NCBI GenBank assembly: GCA_016869765.1
Contig: VGES01000011.1
Location: 18,969-82,968, forward strand
DNA length: 64,000 nucleotides
Direction: 5' to 3'
Source: Alphaproteobacteria bacterium
GTDB lineage: Bacteria > Pseudomonadota > Alphaproteobacteria > SHVP01
Shown: one piece after another, positions 57,610-64,000 of the stretch
Layout of the letters: each line of letters opens with the position of its first letter
Numbering within the stretch: the first letter of the stretch is position 1
Made by a program: the position numbers and the translations under genes
The notes under the pieces: model-generated
Told to the model about the DNA's origin: nothing
The model's database searches: none
The model's input: only the letters and a program-made list of their open reading frames with translations

Positions 57610-58379
57610 GCGATCTTCTCGGCATTCGTGATCGGGTCATCCTGGTCACCGGCGCATCGAGCGGGCTCGGCCGTCACTTCGCCGAAATGCTGGCCCGGCG
57701 TGGGGCCAAGGTCGTCGCGGTGGCACGACGCACCGAACGCCTCGACGAACTCGCGCACACGCTTGCCGGGACTTCGTTCCTCGCCCTCTCGGCCGATGTC
57801 ACCGATGCCGCCGCGATGACGCGTGTGCTCGACCAGGCGGAAGCGGCGGTGGGAACGATCGAGGTGCTCGTCAACAACGCCGGCATCACGCTTCCGGGCC
57901 CGGTGGCCGAACTGCCGCGGGAGGATTGGCGCCGGGTTATCGACACCAACCTCAACGCCGCTTGGATGATCGCCCAGGAGGTGGCCCGGCGCCTGATTGC
58001 GGCGAAGAAACCAGGCTCGATCGTCAATATCGCTTCGATCGCGGGCATACGTACGATGGGCCTGGTGTCGCCCTATGTCGCGTCCAAGGCCGGCTTGATC
58101 GCCTTGACCAAGAACATGGCGGTCGAATTGGCGCCGCACGGGATTCGTGTCAATGCCATCGCGCCAGGCCTGTTCGACAGCGAACTCGGCAACAACTACG
58201 CCAGACGCAACCCGGAGCGTCGCGCCAAGATGCGCGAGCGCATTCCGATGGGCCGGGTCGGTCGCCATGACGAACTCGATGCGCCGTTGCTGCTGCTCGC
58301 CTCGGATGCCGGAAGCTACATGACCGGGTCCGTCGTGGTCGTCGACGGCGGTTTCTCGGAGATCGGCTTGACGGCCTGA
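57606..58379 (+). CDS. SDR family oxidoreductase
   Basis: A 257 aa classical short-chain dehydrogenase: TGASSGLG at about residues 14-21, NNAGIT near 91, catalytic YVASK near 158, and the C-terminal GSVVVVDGG of FabG-like enzymes. Starts with TTG 57606, overlapping the methyltransferase stop (TTGA), so it is translated as part of the importer operon. Not close to the three tandem SDRs at 24-26 kb. Confidence 0.9.
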   Translation: MSDLLGIRDRVILVTGASSGLGRHFAEMLARRGAKVVAVARRTERLDELAHTLAGTSFLALSADVTDAAAMTRVLDQAEAAVGTIEVLVNNAGITLPGPVAELPREDWRRVIDTNLNAAWMIAQEVARRLIAAKKPGSIVNIASIAGIRTMGLVSPYVASKAGLIALTKNMAVELAPHGIRVNAIAPGLFDSELGNNYARRNPERRAKMRERIPMGRVGRHDELDAPLLLLASDAGSYMTGSVVVVDGGFSEIGLTA

Positions 58380-58416
58380 CTTGCGGGCGCCGCCCACCCC
58401 GGGCAAAACTCCGCCC

Positions 58417-59598
58417 GTGAACGATCGCCTTTCGTCAACCATCGAAGACCTGATTCAGCGCATCGAGGCCCTGGCGCCGACTCTGGCGGCGCGCGCGTCG
58501 GAGACCGAGCAGCGGCGCGCGCCACTCCCCGAGACCGTGGCCGCATTCCGCGCGGCCGGGTTGTTGCGTGTGTTCGTGCCGCGACGCTATGGCGGTTTGG
58601 CACTTGGATGGCGCGCGCCCTACGTCCTCGGTCGCGCGATTGCGCGGCACTGTCCGTCATCGACCTGGCTCGTCAGCATCGTCGGCCCCCACGCGGCCTA
58701 CACGGGGCGATTTCCCGTGGCAGCCCAGGATGAGGTCTGGGCCGAGGGGCCAGATATCGTCATCGCGGCGGCGACGGTGAGCCGCGGCGGCCGCCTCACC
58801 CGCGATCGTGATGGCGTTCGCGTCGCGGGACACTTCGGGTTCGCAAGCGCGGTGGACCATGCCTCTTGGGCCCTCATCATCGGAGCAACCGAGTCTGGCG
58901 AGGCGATTTCCTGCCTGTTGCCGCGGCGCGACTTTTCGATCGAGGATGACTGGTACGCCGCCGGCCTGCGGGGAACCGGAACCAAGACCATCGTTGCCGA
59001 CGCCTGGGTGCCGGCCCACCGCATCGTATCGTCTAGAATCCTGATCGGACCCCGGCCACCGGGGAGCGTGCAGAACCCCGAGCCCATGTACGCGCGGGAA
59101 TACACGCCGTTCGTGGCCGGGGTCCTCTTGGGGCCGATGCTGGGAGCGACCGAGGCGGGGATCGACGCCTACGTGACCACGACACGGGCGCGCGTCGGCG
59201 CCCTGTTCGGCAACCGGCCAGCCGAAATGACGACGGTGCAAGAACGCCTGGCCGAATCCACCGCCGAGTTCCGTGCCGCCGAGTTGCTGGCCGACGCCGT
59301 GATGAATCACCTGCTCGCCCGTGAGGCGGACGGCGGATCGATCAGCCCGGAGCGGCAACTCGAGTTCGGGCGCGACCGATCGTTCGCGATGAAACTCTGC
59401 ACCGGCGCCATGCAGCGCCTGACCCAGCAGATGGGGGCCCTCGGCCTCTTCGACGACAACCCGGTACAGCGTTTCGCGCGTGACGTGGCCGCGATGGCCA
59501 CGCATTTCGGGGTCGGCTGGGACCGCAACATGGTCGCATTTGGCCGAGCTTTGCTGAATCCCGGCGACGTCCAGGAACACCCGTTCTGGAAAACTTAG
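58417..59598 (+). CDS. Acyl-CoA dehydrogenase-fold flavoprotein (group D monooxygenase-like)
   Basis: A 393 aa protein with the acyl-CoA dehydrogenase fold. The N-terminal helical part has VPRRYGGLALGWRA, the middle strand part DWYAAGLRGTGTKTIVADAW (the G-T-G-S/T-K turn at about residue 197 is typical of the HsaA/HpaB-like flavin monooxygenases), and the C-terminal helices lack the catalytic Glu of acyl-CoA dehydrogenases that I can pick out. Start GTG 58417; TTG 58381 would add 12 residues. One base after the SDR stop, 38 bp to this start, likely the same operon. Confidence 0.83.
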   Translation: MNDRLSSTIEDLIQRIEALAPTLAARASETEQRRAPLPETVAAFRAAGLLRVFVPRRYGGLALGWRAPYVLGRAIARHCPSSTWLVSIVGPHAAYTGRFPVAAQDEVWAEGPDIVIAAATVSRGGRLTRDRDGVRVAGHFGFASAVDHASWALIIGATESGEAISCLLPRRDFSIEDDWYAAGLRGTGTKTIVADAWVPAHRIVSSRILIGPRPPGSVQNPEPMYAREYTPFVAGVLLGPMLGATEAGIDAYVTTTRARVGALFGNRPAEMTTVQERLAESTAEFRAAELLADAVMNHLLAREADGGSISPERQLEFGRDRSFAMKLCTGAMQRLTQQMGALGLFDDNPVQRFARDVAAMATHFGVGWDRNMVAFGRALLNPGDVQEHPFWKT

Positions 59599-59693
59599 GG
59601 ACCCGATGACGAGGGGTCAGCCGCGATCTTCGCGGTAGCGTCGCTCCTCGGCACCCCAGGTCTCTGGGACGCTCTGGCGGCAGAGAGGGCTCT

Positions 59694-61058
59694 TCAGGCC
59701 TCGTCGATGGACTGCTGAAGTTCGGCGCTTGGGTTACGTTCTTGTCGCGCCACCGCAAGCAGCGCCACAAGACGCGGTTGATCGCCGCGCTGGCGACGCA
59801 TGGCCTCCAAGACTTCGATCGCCTCGGCCCGCCGACCGCTGCGCAACAGCGTGTGCAACCATATGGTCGTGAACACCGAGCGCTCCACGTCGCTGCCGCC
59901 CACGGCAAAGAAGCGCGTGGCGACCGGCTCGCCGTGGAGCCAATGCCAACTCTGTTCAGCATCGCCTGTCAGGAAGGCACGGATGGCGCGGGCCATGGGC
60001 ACAACGGTTCCCTGCCACTTGCCACGCATCGACTCGTGCACTTGCGCGGCATGCGCCTCCAGGCTCGTCAGGAACCGAGCGGCGTCGCGACCACCACGTT
60101 CCAGCGCGTAGAGAAGGTGCAGATCGGTGAGGGGATCGACGTGGACGTAGCGGTCCTTCTCGATTCGCGCCGCGAGAACTCGCCAACGATCGCCGAGATC
60201 GATTCCGTCGAGTTCGGCCCGCACCATCAGCACCGCGCCATAGAGCTGAGCCGGCGCCAGGTCGGCATACCGTGCGAAACAGCCGCGATCGATGATCTCG
60301 CACACCGCCTCCGACTCGCCGAGGCCGAGATGGAACAGCCCGAGATGCATCCACATGTGCGGATAGAACGACTCGTTGAGGTCATCCCAGGTGTCGATGA
60401 AGGGACGCAGCCAGGCAACCCCTTCGCGATCACGCCCCTCCGCCTCCATGACGTGGGCCACAGTGTGCTGACCGAGGATGGACGTGCGATCGAGCGCCAC
60501 CGCCTCGCGACCGTGGGCTTCGGCCTCGGCAAACAGCTTCGCCTCTTCTTCCATGAAGGACAAAAGCCCGACCATCGCCGCCCGATCCTGGGCGGCCGGA
60601 ACCACCTTGCGGACCAGCGCCAGTGCCCCGTCGGGATCCTTGCGGGTGTAGAACTTGTGCATGCAGCACAGCCGGACGGCATAGAGGTCGCGCGGGTAGT
60701 GCTCGGCGATGGTTTCGAGCTCCGCGATCATCGTGTCGACCTCGCCACGCTGCCAGGCTGCGATCGCCGCGAGGAACCGTTGCTCGCGGTCGCTGGCGGT
60801 CGCCTGAGCAGCTCGCCCCCGCTCCAGGTACCCCGCCGCTCGATCTCGCTCGCCGCGGTGCAGCAGGACGATAGCCGCAATGGCCTGGGCCACGACGCAT
60901 GCCGCATCGCGGTCCGCTGCCGCCAGCACAGCCTCGCGTTGCGCCGCGTCGCGGTACTGCCTCGCTTGCCGCGCCATCAACGCGTCGATAGCTGCCACCG
61001 TCGCGGGGTCGCCCGCGGTCATTGGCAACCCCTGGCTGTCTCGGTATCGCGCCACCAT
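59694..61058 (-). CDS. TPR protein, TTC38-like
   Basis: A 454 aa all-helical protein. Pairs of helices with TPR spacing run throughout; GQHTVAHVMEAEGRDREGVA near residue 200 and HMWMHLGLFHLGLGESEAV near 235 fit the TTC38 family. Cytoplasmic, no signal. Function of the family is not established. ATG 61058; a TTG two codons earlier and ATG 61022 are possible. Convergent with the flavoprotein gene and divergent from the CoA transferase. Confidence 0.78.
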   Translation of the reverse strand: MVARYRDSQGLPMTAGDPATVAAIDALMARQARQYRDAAQREAVLAAADRDAACVVAQAIAAIVLLHRGERDRAAGYLERGRAAQATASDREQRFLAAIAAWQRGEVDTMIAELETIAEHYPRDLYAVRLCCMHKFYTRKDPDGALALVRKVVPAAQDRAAMVGLLSFMEEEAKLFAEAEAHGREAVALDRTSILGQHTVAHVMEAEGRDREGVAWLRPFIDTWDDLNESFYPHMWMHLGLFHLGLGESEAVCEIIDRGCFARYADLAPAQLYGAVLMVRAELDGIDLGDRWRVLAARIEKDRYVHVDPLTDLHLLYALERGGRDAARFLTSLEAHAAQVHESMRGKWQGTVVPMARAIRAFLTGDAEQSWHWLHGEPVATRFFAVGGSDVERSVFTTIWLHTLLRSGRRAEAIEVLEAMRRQRGDQPRLVALLAVARQERNPSAELQQSIDEA

Positions 61059-61161
61059 CCTCAAGCAACGCTAGGCCGCAGGGCTCACCAGGGCAAGGAC
61101 TAGACTCGCCCACAGCCCCTGCCGCATTGTCAGGCTCCCGGTACCAACGCCGTTGACCAGT

Positions 61162-62382
61162 ATGACCGATCATCCTGCCGCCGACGCCAACGCCGCGATG
61201 GCCGGCATCCGCGTCCTCGACTGCGCGACATTCATCGCCGCGCCCTACTGCGCGACCGTGATGGGCGAGTTCGGTGCCGATGTCATCAAGATCGAACTTC
61301 CAGGCGGCGGCGACCCGCTGCGCAAGTTCGGCACGCCCACGGAGTGCGGCGACTCGCTCCTGTGGCTGTCGGAGAGCCGCAACAAGCGGTCCGTCGCGAT
61401 CGACCTGCGCCAGCCCGAGGGCGCCGCGCTGTTCAAGCGACTGGTGGAGAAGGCGGATGTCGTTTGCGAGAACTTCCAACCCGGCACGCTCGAACGCTGG
61501 GGGTTGGGCTGGGACGTGCTCTCGGCGGTAAACCCCCGCCTCGTGCTTTTGCGGATCTCGGCCTATGGCCAGAGTGGCCCGTACCGGGACCGGCCCGGGT
61601 TCGGCCGTATTGCCAACGCCTTCGGCGGCATCTCCTACCTCGCCGGCTTTCCGGACCGCCCCCCGGTAACGCCGGGATCGGCCACGCTCGCCGACTATCT
61701 TTCGGGGCTCTATGGCGCCCTCGGGGTATTGCTCGCTTTGCGCGCCCGCGAGAGGACCAGTCGCGGCCAAGTTGTCGACATTGGTCTCTACGAGTCGATC
61801 TTTCGCATCCTCGACGAACTGCTGCCGGTCTACGACCGGACCGGCAAGGTGCGCGAGCGCGCAGGCCCGGGCACCGTCAATGCCGTGCCTCATAGCCACT
61901 ACCCGACCAAGGACGGGCGTTGGGTGGCAATCGCGTGCACGAACGACAAGATCTTCGCCAGACTCGCCACGGTCATGGGCCGGCCGGACGTTGCCGGCCA
62001 GGGGCGACTCGGCACGTTCCGCGAGCGCGACGCCGAACGGGAAGCGGTCGATGCCATGGTAGGAGCTTGGACCTCGAGCTTGCCGCGCGCCGAAGTCCTT
62101 CGCCTTTGCGATGAGGGTCAGGTGCCCTGCGGTCCGGTGTTTGCGATCGACGAAATCACCGAGGATCCGCATTACCGAGCCCGCGGCAATGCGGCCCGAG
62201 TCGACGATCCCCGGGTCGGGCCCTTGCGGGTACCCGCCGTAATGCCGCGTCTGACCGAGACGCCGGGCGCCATCCGCTGGCTCGGCCCGCCGCTCGGCTC
62301 CGACGTCGAGCAAGTTTTCGGTGATCTTCTTGGCCTGTCGCCGCAACAGCTCGAGACCCTCAAGGCCCAGAAGGTGATCTGA
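61162..62382 (+). CDS. CaiB/BaiF family CoA transferase (class III)
   Basis: A 406 aa enzyme that moves CoA between carboxylic acids. GIRVLDCATFIAAPYCA near residue 14, GADVIKIELPGGGDPLR near 37, the catalytic aspartate Asp178 in TLADYLSG, and PCGPVFAIDEITEDPHYRAR near 320, all typical. ATG 61162; TTG 61153 is three codons up. Followed by GntR with a 3 bp gap. Acid substrate unknown. Confidence 0.92.
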   Translation: MTDHPAADANAAMAGIRVLDCATFIAAPYCATVMGEFGADVIKIELPGGGDPLRKFGTPTECGDSLLWLSESRNKRSVAIDLRQPEGAALFKRLVEKADVVCENFQPGTLERWGLGWDVLSAVNPRLVLLRISAYGQSGPYRDRPGFGRIANAFGGISYLAGFPDRPPVTPGSATLADYLSGLYGALGVLLALRARERTSRGQVVDIGLYESIFRILDELLPVYDRTGKVRERAGPGTVNAVPHSHYPTKDGRWVAIACTNDKIFARLATVMGRPDVAGQGRLGTFRERDAEREAVDAMVGAWTSSLPRAEVLRLCDEGQVPCGPVFAIDEITEDPHYRARGNAARVDDPRVGPLRVPAVMPRLTETPGAIRWLGPPLGSDVEQVFGDLLGLSPQQLETLKAQKVI

Positions 62383-62385
62383 ACC

Positions 62386-63117
62386 ATGACGCCACGGTAT
62401 CAGCAGATCGCCGAACGTCTGATCGCCGACATTCAGTCGGGCCGCTCACCGATCGGCGGGATGTTGCCCACCGAAAAAGAGCTCTGCCGCCGTTTTCGCG
62501 TGAGTCGCTTCACAGTGCGCGAGGCGATGCGGGTGTTGAGCGACCGCGGCATGCTCACACGGCATGCCGGCCTCGGCACGATCGTCAAATCCAAGGCCTC
62601 GCGCGGCGCCTACGTCCAGTCCCTCGATTCGCTCGACGAATTGCTGCGCTATCCGCCCGAAACCCGGCTCCGCGTCCGTTCGATGATATCGGTGCGGGCG
62701 AACGCCGAATTGGCGCGGCTGTTGCGTTGCCGACGTGGTCAGCGTTGGATGAGAATCAGCGGGGTCCGCAGCGTCACGCGCGAGAAGCGGCCGATCTGCT
62801 GGACCGACGTCTACGTCGTCCCGGAGTACGCCGCGGTCGCCCGGATCATCGGAGCACGCCCGGCCCCCGTCTACCGCTTGGTCGAGGAACGCTTCGGCGA
62901 GGCCGTGGCCTCGGTCCGCATCGACATGTTCGCGAGCCGCGTCACACCGGACGTCGCCCCGATCCTGAGCGTTGCCCCCGGATCGGCCGCGATGACCATC
63001 GTCCGCCGCTATACGGGCCTCAGGAACCGCACGTTCGAGATCTCGGTCAGCGTCCATCCCGAGGGCCGCTTCACCTATTCGATTGACCTGATGCGGGAGT
63101 GGCAGACCGCCCGCTAG
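62386..63117 (+). CDS. GntR-family regulator, HutC subfamily (UTRA domain)
   Basis: A 243 aa repressor or activator. GntR winged helix at about residues 4-67 (LPTEKELCRRFRVSRFTVRE is the recognition helix region), UTRA ligand domain at about 90-235. Lies between the CoA transferase and PrpD-like genes on the same strand and probably controls them in response to their substrate. ATG 62386. Confidence 0.92.
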   Translation: MTPRYQQIAERLIADIQSGRSPIGGMLPTEKELCRRFRVSRFTVREAMRVLSDRGMLTRHAGLGTIVKSKASRGAYVQSLDSLDELLRYPPETRLRVRSMISVRANAELARLLRCRRGQRWMRISGVRSVTREKRPICWTDVYVVPEYAAVARIIGARPAPVYRLVEERFGEAVASVRIDMFASRVTPDVAPILSVAPGSAAMTIVRRYTGLRNRTFEISVSVHPEGRFTYSIDLMREWQTAR

Positions 63118-63153
63118 TGTTAAGCTCTCTCGGCGTCACGCAGGGGAATGACA

Positions 63154-64000
63154 ATGAATTCGGTGGCCGAGCAGCTCGAACCCGGCTCGCAGCCGTCGGC
63201 GAAGCCGACGATTTCGACACAATTGGCGCGGTTCGTTCGTAACCTCACCTACGCGCAAATCCCGCCCGAGGTGATCGAGCGCGCCAAGCTGTGCGTCCTG
63301 GATTGCCTCGGCATCGGCCTCGCGTCGTCGACATTCGAGTTCGGCCAAAAAACGATTGCCGCGATCCATGCCATCGCCGGCGACGGCCCCTCGCCCATCA
63401 TCGGCCGGGCCATGCGCCTGCCCCTGCGCGACGCGGTTCTGGTCAACGGCACGCTGATCCACGGCCTCGACTTCGATGACACCCACGCAGACTCGGTCGT
63501 CCACGCCTCGGCAAGCGCGGTACCGGTGATGCTGGCGTTGGCCCTCGACCGTTCGGCGAGCGGGCGCGACGCCTTGCTTGCCTATCTGGTCGCGATCGAG
63601 GCGGATGCGCGCATCGGCATGGGCGCCAATGGCGGATTTCACAAGCAGGGTTATCACCCGACCGGCCTCGTCGGGGCGTTCGGATGCGCCCTGGCGGCCG
63701 GGCGGTTGCTGGGCCTCGACGAACGCGCGCTGGTCGATGCTCAGGGGATCACGCTATCGATGGCGCCGGGCAACCTCGAGTTCCTCGAAGACGGCGCGTG
63801 GACAAAACGAATGCACCCCGGCTGGGCCGGGGTGTGCGGCATCACCGCCGCCGCGATGGCGCGCGGTGGTTACGTGGGGCCCTCGCGGGCCTACGAGGGT
63901 CGCTATGGCCTCTATCGCACCCACACCGCACCGGACATCCGCCCGGACCCGGGAAAGGCCACGGCCGACCTCGGGCGCAAGTGGGAGCTGATGCGGGTCA
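63154..64000 (+). CDS. MmgE/PrpD family protein (cut by window edge)
   Basis: The first 282 or so residues of a PrpD-type protein. The frame is open from 63148 to the end of the window with no stop. Motifs: LCVLDCLGIGLASST near residue 46, LIHGLDFDDTHADSVVH near 104 (the DFDDTH hallmark) and GYHPTGLVGAFGCALAAG near 168. ATG 63154 is preferred as AGGGGA stands six bases upstream; ATG 63148 is two codons earlier. Third gene of the CoA transferase-GntR row. Different from the shorter-N-terminus PrpD-like gene at 19.2-20.5 kb. Confidence 0.9.
   Translation, partial: MNSVAEQLEPGSQPSAKPTISTQLARFVRNLTYAQIPPEVIERAKLCVLDCLGIGLASSTFEFGQKTIAAIHAIAGDGPSPIIGRAMRLPLRDAVLVNGTLIHGLDFDDTHADSVVHASASAVPVMLALALDRSASGRDALLAYLVAIEADARIGMGANGGFHKQGYHPTGLVGAFGCALAAGRLLGLDERALVDAQGITLSMAPGNLEFLEDGAWTKRMHPGWAGVCGITAAAMARGGYVGPSRAYEGRYGLYRTHTAPDIRPDPGKATADLGRKWELMRV

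Noticed and set aside
59621..59635. Hairpin CCGCGA-TCT-TCGCGG after the flavoprotein gene
   Set aside because: No T tract on either strand, so I do not call it a terminator.
63578..63991. A 137-codon frame at the right end
   Set aside because: It is out of frame within the PrpD-like gene, which has the conserved motifs.

Overview
This 64 kb stretch is GC-rich, densely coding DNA (genes commonly overlap by ATGA/GTGA junctions) from a Gram-negative bacterium, most likely an alphaproteobacterium of Rhodospirillales type. The reasons are the division/cell-wall (dcw) cluster led by mraZ with an mDAP-type MurE, a type A RNase P RNA, an MlaA lipoprotein next to MlaC, a cobalamin-dependent MetH-MetF pair with an ArsR-methyltransferase regulator, and many class I CoA/MmgE-PrpD/RraA catabolic genes. 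The taxonomic call is inference from gene content; no 16S is present.

Layout. 1-11.3 kb: the dcw operon on the minus strand, read right to left: mraZ-rsmH-ftsL-ftsI-murE-murF-mraY-murD-ftsW-murG-murC(partial), with a promoter overlapped by a 10-bp-period TG(GG) box array. 11.7-14.4 kb: rnpB, a muropeptide amidase, an EamA exporter and a DjlA-like J protein, all minus. 14.5-21.6 kb: a 5-oxoprolinase/hydantoinase fusion, two paralogous alpha/beta hydrolases flanking an MmgE/PrpD gene. 21.9-22.6 kb: a RelE-type toxin/HTH antitoxin module. 22.8-28.0 kb: pterin dehydratase, DUF1330 and GFA genes (minus), three tandem SDR paralogues, a bicupin and a PuuE-type allantoinase. 28.1-28.6 kb: a second toxin-antitoxin pair (RHH/ParE). 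28.6-34.2 kb: metH-metF-sahR-like regulator with a near-perfect operator. 34.4-37.6 kb: mlaA-mlaC and ettA.

38.5-59.6 kb is the most unusual part: three family-5 (oligopeptide-type) substrate-binding proteins, a DppBC-type permease pair, two ATPases, two RraA-like proteins that both lack the aldolase Arg-Asp pair, an alpha/beta hydrolase whose nucleophile serine is replaced by arginine, a secreted subtilase, an AllA-type ureidoglycolate lyase, and four members of one distinctive methyltransferase family (about 370-390 aa), one of which sits inside the transporter operon. A relic of another binding-protein gene, with its terminator still intact, lies at 50.7 kb. 59.7-64 kb: a TTC38-like TPR protein, a CaiB-type CoA transferase, a GntR/UTRA regulator and a second MmgE/PrpD gene that runs off the end.

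Working model (inference): the right half is an accessory catabolic island for import of a peptide-like or cyclic amide/ureide compound, with ring-opening enzymes (oxoprolinase, PuuE, AllA), methyl transfer and CoA/SDR/flavin chemistry. The substrate cannot be read from the sequence. No insertion sequences, CRISPR arrays or tRNA genes were seen.
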